Origin: Argyresthia goedartella
Taxonomy: Eukaryota; Arthropoda; Insecta; Lepidoptera; Argyresthiidae
NCBI GenBank assembly: GCA_949825045.1
Contig: OX463812.1
Span: 17,355,956 to 17,419,955 of the forward strand
DNA length: 64,000 bases
Direction of reading: 5' to 3'
Shown one piece after another: positions 1 through 9,562 of the stretch. The translations under genes and the position numbers were made by a program. A model generated the notes under the pieces. The model was not told the DNA's origin and made no database searches. It was given only the letters and a program-made list of their open reading frames with translations. Position 1 is the first letter of the stretch. The number at the start of each line of letters is the position of its first letter.

Positions 1-725
1 CAGAATTTTTTATCAGTTAAGATTTGAATACTATGTTCATAGAATCGCACTATTACGGAAACGGAAAAATGATCAATAATTTACCCAAACATATTAAAAA
101 CGTTAAATATATGACCACAATTAAAAAAACTATTAAAACATCATCACAATGCAATCATTATTTCATATTACTCAAAATATTATTTCATGTTACTCAAAAT
201 ATGAAATAATACAAATTAGGAAATAAAATATGTAAATAACTATTGAGAATCAATTACTATAAAATTATTACTAAAATAAACTTCTTAAAATCTAAAATCT
301 TATAAACACTTTAAAATAGATTTATACATGTAAAAAACAAAATATTTTTTCAATTATGTAATTGTTTTTGTAATTGCTTTCAATTACAATTACAAGGCGA
401 AGGCGGCGGCGGCGGCAGTGCGAAGTACCTACTGCAATGCCGGGTTAACGGGTTTGTCTTTTATTTATTGCTGTATACTTTACTGACTACCTTCTTGTGG
501 TGCCTAGGTCTGGTTAAAGTTAAAGTAGTAGTATACTTATAGTACTATTACTAATAACAAATTGTACTACGAAATGTCATCGTTTTCACAGTTTTTTGCT
601 GTTAAAGTTAGTCAACCTAGGCGTAAAATTTTAAAAATAACAAAGTTTTTTTACCTTTTTGCTATAATGTGAAATAGTCACGCCCAGTTCTAACTCAGTG
701 TGTTGATGGTCTGTTAGTCAGTGTC
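1..725. other. Non-coding flank of foldback element, copy 1
   Basis: AT-rich DNA with no supportable gene. It holds a short GGC-rich run at about 396-416 and several AAAATAT and AATTACAATTACAA low-complexity stretches. The 61-codon frame near its start has no recognisable content and is repeated only because the whole block is duplicated. Confidence 0.6.
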
Positions 726-955
726 CGTAGTCTTATTAATAATTATTCTTTAAATAAACAACCGGTGTGAAGTTGGCAGCCAAGAGTTAGCAGCCAATAT
801 AATCCGATCAAATTAAGGAGGTACTTTTTCATATTGCACTAAGGGCCTTTATGATAGGTTTTAGGCAATATAAATGGTGTCTAGTGCCTGTTGATAAAAC
901 TAATACTTTCTTAATGAACCATGTGCTCTAAAATGTCGACATAATTTTCACAATA

Positions 956-3282
956 TTCAATATAATTAGTTGGCTGTGGTAATTGTGGTCTTCTAGTCCG
1001 ATATTGGTATTCAAATGTATTCTAGATTATGCGTTAAGACCTTTAAAACCTAGCAAGACACAGCCTATTTACTAGCCAAACCTCTTTCGTAGTCAAAAAC
1101 ACCAACAGCGGTTTTAAGCTGAAGTAGGTACACATATTCAAAGTTTTACTAAAAAAATCAGCAGCGATTTCAAGGTGGAGAAAACAAATTCAAAGTTTCA
1201 CATTCAGTCGTCTGTGGTAGTGTCTCCTCGTTCGATATTAGCATGTAATAGTATTCTTGATTATGCTGTAAGACCTACTTAACATATAGCTAGGTCCAAT
1301 TTATTTACTAGCCGAACCTCTTTTGTGGTCAAAAACACCAGCAGCGGTTTCAAGGTGGAGAAAACAAATTAATACTTTCACTTTCAGTCGGCTTTGGTAG
1401 TGTCTTCTCGTTCGATATTGAGCTATTTTAATATTCAAGATTATGCTTTACGACGTTTTTAACATAGCTAAATCCAGTTTATTTACTAGCCAAACCTCCT
1501 TCGTGGTCAAAAACACCAGCAGCGGTTTCAAGGTGGAGAAAACAAATTCAAAGTTTCTTTTTCAGTCGGCTGTGGTAGTGTTTTTTCGTACGATATTGAC
1601 CTGTTTTAGTATTCAAGATTATGCTTTAAGATGTTCTTAACAAAGATAGATCCAGTTTATTTACTAATCAAACCTCCTTCGTGGTCAAAATCACCAGCAG
1701 CGGTTTCAAGTTGGAGAAAACAAATTCAAAGTTTCTTTTTCAGTCGGCTGTGGTAGTGTCTTCTCGTCCGATATTGATCTGTTTTAGTATTCAAGATTGT
1801 GTTTTGCAACGTAGTTAACATAGCTAGGTACAGGTTATTTACTAGCCAAACCTACTTCGTGGTCAAAAACACCAGCAGCGGTTTCAAGGTGAAGTATACA
1901 AATTCAAAGTTTCACTTTCTGTCGGCTGTGGTAGTGTCTTCTCGTCCGATATTGACCTGTTTTAGTATTCAAGATTATGCTTCACGACGTTCTTAACGTA
2001 GTAGATCCAGTTTATTAACTAGCCAAACCTGCTTCATGGTCAAAAACACCAGCAGCGGTTTCAAGGTGAAGGAAACAAATTCAAAGTTTCTTTTTCAGTC
2101 GGCTGTGGTAGTGTCTTCGTCCGATATTGACCTGTTTATGGTATTCAAGATTATGCTTTATGACGTATTTAATATAGCTATATACAGGTTATTTAAAAGC
2201 CAAACCTTCTTCGTGGTCAAAAACACCAGAAGCGGTTTCAAGTTAAAGAAAAAAAAATAAAGTTTCACATTCCGTCGGCTGTGGTAGTGTCTGTTCGTAC
2301 GATATTGAACTGTTTTAGTATTCAAATAATGCTTTATGACGTTCTTATATAGTTATATCCAGTTTATTTACTAGCCAAACCTCCTTCGTGGTCAAAAACA
2401 CCAGCAGCTGTTTCAAGGTGGATTACATAAATAAAAAGTTTCACATTTTGTCGGCTGTGGTAGTATCTTCTCGTTCGCTATTGAACTGTTTTAGTATTCA
2501 AGATTATGCTCTACGAGGTACTGAACATAGCTAGATACAGGTTATTTACAAGCCGAACCTCCTTCGTGGTCATAAAGACCAGCAGCGGTTTCAAGGTGGA
2601 GAAAAGAAATTCAAAGTTTCACATTCAGTCAGCTCTGGTACTGTCTTCTCGTTCGATATTAGCATGTAATAGTATTTTGGATTATGCTGTAAGACCTATT
2701 TAACATAGCTAGATACAGGTTATTTACTAGCCGTACTTCCTTCGTGGTCAAAAATACCAGCAGCGGTTTCAAGGTGGAGTACACAAATTCAAAGTTTCAC
2801 TTTATATCGGCTTTGGTAGTGTCTTCTCGTTCGATATCGACCTGTTTTAGTATTCAAGATTATGCTTTATGACGTTGTTGACTTAGCTAGATCCAGTTTA
2901 TTCACTAGCCGAACCTCCTTCGTGGTCAAAAACATCAGCAGCGGTTTTAAGGTGAAGAAAACAATTTCAAAGTTTCTTTTTCAGTCGGCTGTGGTATTGT
3001 CTTCTCGTCCGATATTGACCTGTTTTAGTATTCAAGATTATGCTTTACGACGTATTTAAGATAGCTAGATACATGTTATTTACTAGCTGAACCTACTTCG
3101 TGGTCGATTTGATTTGATTTGATTTGATTTGTGGTCAAAAACACCAGCAGCGGTTTTAAGGTGGAGAAAACAAATCCAAAGTTTCACTTTCAGTCGGCTG
3201 TGTTAGTGTCTTCTCGTTTGATATTGACCTGTTTTAGTATTCAAGATTATGCTATACGACGTTCTTAACGTAGCTAGATCCA
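956..3282 (+). repeat. ~178-bp satellite array, left arm
   Basis: About 13 head-to-tail monomers, each with recurring landmarks: TTCGTGGTCAAAAACACCAG, CGGTTTCAAGGTGGAGAAAA, CAGTCGGCTGTGGTAGTGTC, then TATTCAAGATTATGCTTTAC. Successive landmarks are 178 bp apart (for example 1443 and 1799 are two periods). Monomers differ by roughly 5-15 percent by eye. A 65-codon open frame recurs in many monomers, but it is longer than the monomer and varies at all positions, so I treat it as non-coding. Confidence 0.9.
3106..3130. repeat. (GATTT)5 flanked by a GTGGTC duplication
   Basis: Five GATTT units interrupt a satellite monomer and are bounded on both sides by GTGGTC, a hexamer that occurs once at this place in other monomers. 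The repeat unit equals the 3' tail of the LINE that ends at 53582. The simplest reading is an extremely 5'-truncated LINE insertion (tail only) with a 6-bp target-site duplication. Simple microsatellite expansion is the alternative. The duplicated copy is at 36533-36557. Confidence 0.55.
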
Positions 3283-5720
3283 CTCCACCTTGAAACCGCT
3301 GCTGGTTTTTTTGACCACGAAGGAGGTCCGGCTAGTAAATAAGCTAGATCTAGCTATGTTAACAACGTCGAAAAGCATAATCTTGAATACTAAAACAGGT
3401 CAATATTGAACGAGAAGAGGGTACCGGAGCCGACTGGATGTGAATCTTTGAATTTATTTTCACCACCTTGAAACCGCTTCTGGTGTTTTTGACCACGAAG
3501 GAGGTTTTGCCAGTAAATAAACTGGATCTACCTTTGTAAAAAACATCGTAAAGCATAATCTTGAATACTAAAACAGGTCAATATCGCACGAGAAGAAACT
3601 ACCACAGCCGACTGAAAAAGAAACTTTGAATTTGTTTTCTCCACCTTGAAACCGCTGCTGGTGTTTTTGACCACGAAGGAGGTTCGGCTAATAAATATCC
3701 TGTATCTAGCTATGTTAAGTACGTCGTAAAGCATAATGTTGAATACTAAAAAAGGTCAATATCGAATGAAAGGACACTATAACAGCCGACAGAAAGTGAA
3801 ACTTTGAATTTGTGTACTCCGCCTTGAAACAGCTACTGGTATTTTTGTTCAAGAAGGAGGTTCGGCTAGTAAATACCCATAATCTTGAAAACTAAAACAG
3901 CTCAATATCGGATGAGAAGAGACAACCACAGCTGACGGAAAGTGAAACTTTGAATTTGTGTACTCCACCTTGAAACCGCTGCTGGTGTTTTTGACCACGA
4001 AGGAGGTTCGGCTAGTAAATAAGCTAGATCTAGCTATGTTAAGTGCGTCGTAAAGCATAATCTTAAATACTAAAACAGGTCAATATCGGACGAGAAGACA
4101 CTACCACAGCCGACTGAATAAGAAACTTTGGATTTGTTTTCTCAACCTTGAAAACGCTGCTGGTGTTTTTGACCACGAAGTGGGTTGGGCTAGTAAATAA
4201 ACTGGATCTAGCTTTGTTAAAAATATTGTAAAGCATAATCTTGAATTCTAAAACAGGTCAATATCGAACGAGAAGACACTATCACAGCCAATTGAAAAAG
4301 AAACTTTGAATTTATTTTCTTCACCTTGAAACCGCTGATGGTGTTTTTGACCACGAAGGAGGTTTGGCTAGTAAATAAACTGGATCTATCTTTGTAAAAA
4401 ACATCGTAAAGCAAAATCTTGAATACTTAAACAGGTCAATATCGAACGAGAAGAAACTACCACAGCAGCCGACTGAAAAAGAAACTTTGAATTTGTTTTC
4501 TCCACCTTGAAACCGCTGCTGGTGTTTTGACCACGAAGGAGGTTCGGCTAATAAATTACCTGTATCTAGCTATGTTAAGTACGTCGTAAAGCATTATCTT
4601 AAATACTAAAACAGGTCAATATCGGACGAGAAGACACTGCCACAGCCGACTGAATAAAAAACTTTGGATTTGTTTTCTCCACCTTGAAACCGCTGCTGGT
4701 GCTTTTGACCACGAAGGAGGTTTGGCTAGTAAATAAACTGGATTTATCTTTGTTAAGAACATCGTAAAGCATAATCTTGAATACTAAAACAGGTCAATAT
4801 CGAACGAGAAGACACTATCACAGCCAATTGAAAAAGAAACTTTGAATTTGTTTTCTTCATCTTGAAACCGCTGATGGTATTTTTGACCACGAAGGAGGTT
4901 TGGCTAGTAAATAAACTGGATCTATCTTTGTTAAAAACATCGTAAAGCATAATCTTGAATACTAAAACAGGTCAATTTCGAACGAGAAGAAACTACCACA
5001 GCTGACTGAAAAAGAAACTTTGAATTAGTTTTCTCCACCTCGAAACCGCTGCTGGTGTTTTTGACCACGAAGGAGGTTCGGCTAGTAAATAAACTGTATC
5101 TCACTTTGTTAAATACGTTGTAAAGCATAATCTTAAATACTACAAAAGGTTAAAATCGGACGAGAAGACACTACCACAGCCGACTGAAAAAGAAACTTTG
5201 AATTTGTTTTCTCCACCTTGAAACCGCTGCTGGTAATTTTGACCACGAAGAAGGTTCGGCTAGTAAATAACCTGTATCTAGTATATTAAGTACGTCGTAA
5301 AGCATAATCTTGAGTTCCAAAACAATTCAATAACGGACGAGAAGATACTACCACAGCCGAAAAAATAAACTTTGGATTTGTTTTCTCCACCTTGAAACCG
5401 CTGCTGGTGTGTTTGACCACGAAGGAGGTACGGCTAGTAGATAAACTGTATCTAGCTATTTTAAGTAGGTCCTACAGCATAATCAAGAACACTATTACAT
5501 GCCTATATCGAACTAGAAGACACTACCACAGCTGACTGAAAGTTAAACTTTGAATATGTGTACTCCAGCTTAAAACCACTGTGGGTGTTTTTGACCACGA
5601 AAGAGGTTTGGCTAGTAAATAGGCACAGCCTATTCTTATCTAGCTAGATTATATAGGTCTTAACGCATAATCTAGAATACATTTGAATACCAATATCGGA
5701 CTAGAAAACCACAAGTACCA
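3283..5720 (-). repeat. ~178-bp satellite array, right arm (inverted)
   Basis: The same monomer family as the left arm in reverse orientation, starting CTCCACCTTGAAACCGCTGC. About 13-14 monomers are present with a period of 178 bp (landmarks at 4753 and 4931). Some monomers are truncated, for example near 3870, where one is cut short. Inverted pairing with the left arm would give a hairpin of about 2.5 kb. Confidence 0.9.
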
Positions 5721-5943
5721 CAGCCAACTAACTATTGTGAGTAAAATGTCGACATTTTAAGGTACATGGTTTTATCAACAGGCACTAGACACCATTTATA
5801 TTGCCTTAAACCTATCATAAATGCCCTTAGTGTAATATGAAAAAGTACCTGCTTAATTTGGTCGCATTATATTGGCTGCTAACTGTTGGCTGCCAACTTC
5901 ACACCGTTTGTTTATTTAAAGAATAATTATTAATAAGACTACG

Positions 5944-6657
5944 AATTTTTGTACCCTTGAACAGAATAAGAACTTTTTATTTCGTATACGCTCGCATACT
6001 CGCATCAATAGTTTTAAATTTAAGTAACTACCTTTGTTTCTCGCTAAGTGATTTTTATAAATCTTTAGAGAAATAAAGAAAATATCAAACCTTCATTACT
6101 CGTGGCCCGACACGCACTTGGCCGGTTTTTATTTTAATGAGTTCGGAAGGTCCAAGGTGTTCCTAATTCAATTCGTTAGGCTTTCTCTAACTTTTAGGTG
6201 AGATCTACTTCGAGGGAAAAGGTGTAAGCCCCAAACGTGACGTGGGTGGGCAACATGGCCGTTCGGCGTATCCTACACTATCCTATTTAAACTTACTAAT
6301 TACCTACCTGTTGACGTAAATAAAACTAAAACAAGACAATATTCAATAAAACCGGTCAAGTGCTAGTAGGACATCGGACCCGCACATGAAGGGTTCCATA
6401 CCATTGTACACGGAAAAACATAAAACGACAGTCTTTTGCACGAGTACATATACCTATTTGATTTTTAATAATAAAATATTCAATACTAGCTAGGACTACA
6501 TTCAAGGCCGTACATCGAAACATTGAAAAATAGTTTTGTGTATGTAGTATGTAAGTATTAAACTATGTACTCAGGTTAACGAAACTCTTTGCTCATTGAA
6601 ACCGGAAGTGGAGAGAAATTGAGTAACTTATTTTACAGAAATAAAATCAAATATGAT
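5944..6657. other. Intergenic flank with dispersed-repeat fragments
   Basis: No coding region. At about 6095-6133 there is CGACACGCACTTGGCCGGTTTTT-type sequence (here split as CGACACGCAC and TTGGCCGGTTTTT), and at about 6350-6425 an inverted decayed relative (CCGGTCAAGTGC with GAAGGGTTCCATACCATT). These are recognisable ends of a dispersed repeat common in Lepidoptera. The segment recurs in each tandem unit (11993, 18039, 39371 and 44218 onward). Confidence 0.6.
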
Positions 6658-6881
6658 TTTGCCAGAGGGAATTCATCGGGAGGAGACCGACATCTTCGGG
6701 AGTAAAGTAAAAGGCTTGAGATGCGCGCAAATACTAGACTAAATTATTATAGGAAATACTATACGCTTATATACAACTTACTACAAAACTACGTGATGAA
6801 TATAAATATACCTTATCTGTGACGGTCGTCAACTTATCTTAACATTACGTGGAAATATGACTAACATAGTCGACCGGCACA
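6658..6881 (-). repeat. 3' LTR of LTR retrotransposon copy 1
   Basis: Shares ACATCTTCGGGAGTAAAGTA through GTCGACCGGCACA with 8027-8246. Its outer ~30 bp differ from the other LTR (GGGAATTCATCGGGAGG against GCCAATTATACGGAT), so the pair is not perfectly matched. Confidence 0.75.
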
Positions 6882-6882
6882 G

Positions 6883-6897
6883 ATACTCCCCCCTTTA
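6883..6897 (-). promoter_or_regulatory. Polypurine tract
   Basis: On the minus strand AAAGGGGGGAGTAT lies directly next to the 3' LTR start TGTGCCGG, the expected place for plus-strand priming in LTR retrotransposons. Confidence 0.65.
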
Positions 6898-7797
6898 GGG
6901 AAAAAATATACCATAACAAACTTATATCAACTGCAATAATAACTAGTAGGATTTTTGATAAACGTAAATTAGATAGTAATTGTGCATACTTCAACTTAAT
7001 CTAAAGGTAAATCTTTCACGAATTAGAAAAATAAAGGAACTACTGTTATGTGAATTCTACTTAATATTTACCTACAGGCGTGTCTTGTATCTGGCCGCAC
7101 ACTACATAAAATAAACTAAAAACTGGAAAACAGAAAAACACTAGGAAAATGGGGCTTCGCGGTTAGTAAACTAACCTAACCTATAACCTGGAAAAGATCC
7201 GCAGAAGAGTCGTCTGATGCAGCCGCCCATGTTTTTCAGGAATCGATGAGTCAATTTACATCGCACGTCGTTAAAGTTGTAATCACTGTTTGTTTATAAT
7301 TGCGACCGTACCTACACAAGGATGATTGTGCTGAATCAGCGTCAGCATTAAATCTGTAACCTTGGCTGTAGGCAGTCAATAATCTCGTACGTCATATGTA
7401 CGTGCGTGCTCTTCACTCTTGAGTGAATATTAAGTTGTCGATAGATGAAATTTGTGTGCCTAATAACCTTGGGATTTGGCAACATAGGGCACATCTTGTA
7501 CACCAATTGTTTATATATATCTCTCTTCAGTGATTTGATTATTCTTCGTGCGATGTTCTTCCTGGATGATTTCAATATTCGTTGAATTAGGTATATCGCT
7601 GATGTTTCAATACTCTTCTGGGGGCTGGAACGGCTTCCTATGTCTTGAACTTGAAAAGCTGCTTGCTGTGAATGAATTTGCCGACGCGTTCGTTTCTGCT
7701 GGTGCGAGCTCCATTTTGATAAATCAGCAGTCAGCTGGCTATCGGTTCATTGTTCTTGCGGTATCTTGAGTTCGATGCGGGAAATCTTCAGTTGAAA

Positions 7798-7980
7798 TTA
7801 TTTATCTTGAAACCAGATTGAAAACGGACCAGAAGCCATCTGGTCCGTTTTCAATCTGGTCCGGTCATGGCTTGCTTGATGTCGTCTTGGTAGTCGGGGC
7901 TCGGCGATCTTGGACGAAGTGCTTCTTGCTTGCACTTCTAAGGTGGCAGCACACAGAGTTTTCTTCTCGGCTGGGTCCAT
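7798..7980 (-). pseudogene. Truncated gag-like leader ORF of LTR element
   Basis: A 60-codon frame starts with ATG about 30 bp downstream of the primer site on the minus strand (N-terminus MDPAEKKTLCAATLEV). Position and direction fit the start of gag, but no capsid or zinc-knuckle motif is visible, and the frame stops just after entering the internal hairpin. The rest of the internal region has no long open frame. It may be the packaging or leader region retained by a deleted element. The same frame recurs at 13844, 19893, 41225 and 46072. Confidence 0.4.
7813..7859. repeat. Perfect 21-bp hairpin in LTR element
   Basis: CCAGATTGAAAACGGACCAG plus A (7813-7833) is exactly inverted at 7839-7859, with a 5-nt AGCCA loop. 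It lies in the leader region between primer site and PPT. The hairpin recurs unchanged in all five copies of the element (13859, 19908, 41240, 46087). Confidence 0.9.
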
Positions 7981-8010
7981 GCTGCTATTACCGAAGGTTG
8001 CTGATGTTCA

Positions 8011-8025
8011 GAAGTCGGGTCACCA
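8011..8025 (-). promoter_or_regulatory. Primer-binding site
   Basis: Minus strand TGGTGACCCGACTTC starts with the TGG that pairs with a tRNA 3' CCA, one base from the end of the 5' LTR. The tRNA was not identified. Confidence 0.6.
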
Positions 8026-8026
8026 C

Positions 8027-8246
8027 TTTGCCAGAGCCAATTATACGGATAGCGACATCTTCGGGAGTAAAGTAAAAGGCTTGAGATGCGCGCAAATACT
8101 AGACTAAATTATTATAGGAAATACTATACGCTTATAAACAACTTACTACAAAACTACGTGATGAATATAAATATACCTTATCTGTGACGGTCGTCAACTT
8201 ATCTTAACATTACGTGGAAATATGACTAACATAGTCGACCGGCACA
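8027..8246 (-). repeat. 5' LTR of LTR retrotransposon copy 1
   Basis: 220-bp direct repeat of 6658-6881, with TGTGCC at its start on the minus strand. It is followed by the primer site and the short gag-like frame. Confidence 0.75.
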
Positions 8247-8477
8247 ATGACAAAAGCTTGATATTATTTATAATAATTCGAATGAGCAATTATTAATCAT
8301 ATAATCGACAAATAACTAAGCACAAAACTTAATATGTATCTGCAATTAAAAATCTTTCCTGATAAGATCGGGAGAGTCAATTTTTCACCGATCAACAAAT
8401 AAAACAAAATAGCTAAGAAAATGGCCATACCAATAATTTCTTCTATGAGTACTTCTTTTAATTCTTAAAAATCGGTA

Positions 8478-8666
8478 TGTTTCATTATTTGTTGCTGTTG
8501 CGGCAACAGAAATGCACATTCTATGAAAATTTCAGCTCTCTACCTATTTCGGTTGATCCGATAGAGCCCGGTGACGGACGGACGGACGGACGGACGGACA
8601 GACAGACGGACAGCGGAGGCTTAGTACAGGGTCCCGTTTGGCACCCTTTGGGTACAGAACCCTAAA
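8478..8666 (+). repeat. Lepidopteran-type dispersed repeat (GGAC-rich)
   Basis: Contains GTTGCTGTTGCGGCAACAGA, GAAAATTTCAGCTCT, a run of GGAC/GGACAGAC tetramers (8574-8605), and ends TTTGGGTACAGAACCCTAAAA. I recognise this combination as a widespread moth and butterfly repeat, probably a LINE or SINE 3' region. The family name is uncertain. The open frames crossing it on both strands are artefacts of the repeat. Copies at 14524, 20573, 41905 and 46752. Confidence 0.65.
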
Positions 8667-9182
8667 ATCTAAAACCCGATTACTAAATGAGCGCGGTCTA
8701 AAGAGTATGAATCTCGTAGCCACCGGGCGGTAAATCCGCTTGAAATTGAGATTGTTTTCGTACTTCAAATTGACGTTTGATTTAACAAAGCGCGATTATT
8801 GATTATTGGTGTCAGGAGCTGTCATTTCAAACGACTGTCATATCAGAAAGGTCAATGGTACCTATGCCCACTTTTGGTCCGCTTTGTGGCGCGGCGTAGT
8901 TGGAGGCAAAGAGTTTCATTCATCTGAAGTTAATTTTAAAAAACACAACAAGTGATCTTTCTACATTATTTTCCCAAAATCGGACAGTTAGGTATGTAGG
9001 TACTCAAAATATTTTTATAGATATCAAATCGTTTGTGATTCTTCCCAAAAAAACATAGTTCTTCATGTCTGCTTCTATTTAATGCTAACATATAAAAGAC
9101 TCCGAGTTTGTATTATACGTGGACTTGGTCAGGAACTGAGACGCATAATACACTTGATATGCATAAGCATAACATATCACAA

Positions 9183-9287
9183 AACCACTGTATCGTTCCC
9201 TACATGTTCCCTGCTGCAACCACTGTATCGTTCCCTACATGTTCCCTGCTGCAACCACTGTATCGTTCCCTACATGTTCCCTGCTGC
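9183..9287 (+). repeat. 35-bp tandem repeat, three copies
   Basis: Three exact head-to-tail copies of a 35-bp unit beginning AACCACTGTATCGTTCCCTA and ending CCCTGCTGC (starts at 9183, 9218, 9253). The second tandem unit has the same triplet at 15229-15333. Confidence 0.95.
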
Positions 9288-9440
9288 ATAAAAATTGAAA
9301 CCCATAAGCGTTCCATTCAGTAGCTGCCTAAAGGAATGCGTGTACCTAAATAAACATTTATTTAAGGGCAAGCCTGCACTCATGGCTGAACAACCGAACA
9401 CCTCCATTACTCGTATAGTGCGTACGCCCGCGTTACATTA

Positions 9441-9562
9441 AAGTAGTTTATGTGACTGATACATTATGGAGGGCATTAAAACTCGAGAGAGGCGAGTTTC
9501 ATAATAATATCACTCGAGAATTTTAATGCCTAATTATGTACAGTTACATACACTAGTTTATC
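9441..9562. mobile_element. Small palindromic (MITE-like) element
   Basis: About 120 bp of imperfect inverted repeat: AGTTTATGTGACTG...GGCATTAAAACTCGAG on the left pairs with CTCGAGAATTTTAATGCC...CAGTTACATACACTAG on the right, arms of ~50 bp. A related sequence lies at 25867-25953 next to the DIRS end, so it is a dispersed family. Duplicated copy at 15487-15608. Confidence 0.6.

Larger units (their letters stand above)
726..5943. mobile_element. Foldback-like element with satellite arms, copy 1
   Basis: The two ends are inverted copies: CGTAGTCTTATTAATAATTA at 726 matches the reverse complement ending at 5943. The match continues inward over about 230 bp of unique terminal sequence (726-955 against about 5720-5943), then through oppositely oriented arrays of ~178-bp monomers that meet near 3282 with essentially no spacer. 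This architecture (very long inverted repeats built of tandem units, no internal gene) resembles Drosophila FB and Galileo foldback elements. That assignment is by structure only. No coding region and no clear target-site duplication are visible, so it would be non-autonomous. Confidence 0.7.
6658..8246 (-). mobile_element. Non-autonomous LTR retrotransposon, copy 1
   Basis: Two direct ~220-bp LTRs (6658-6881 and 8027-8246) bound about 1.15 kb. Read on the minus strand, the LTR begins TGTGCCGGTCGACTATG. A tRNA-like primer site (TGGTGACCCGACTTC) follows the 5' LTR, and a purine run (AAAGGGGGGAG) abuts the 3' LTR. Flanks ATGAT and ATGAC are a possible 5-bp target duplication with one mismatch. 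No pol is present: only a short gag-like start and a perfect hairpin. It resembles a TRIM or an internally deleted Ty3-like or BEL-like element. I cannot assign the family from this content. Confidence 0.75.

Noticed and set aside
24..209. 61-codon frame near the start, repeated at 25986
   Set aside because: Low-complexity AT-rich sequence with no family resemblance; duplicated with the block.
956..5720. A CRISPR-like or protein-coding repeat array
   Set aside because: Monomers abut without unique spacers, are 178 bp long and form inverted arms; the recurrent 65-codon frames overlap each other and vary at all positions. This is satellite DNA in a eukaryotic genome.
8477..8768. Open frames across the GGAC-rich block on both strands
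   Set aside because: They follow from the tetramer run (GRTDGRTDRQTD and its antisense) in a dispersed repeat and recur only because the repeat is duplicated.
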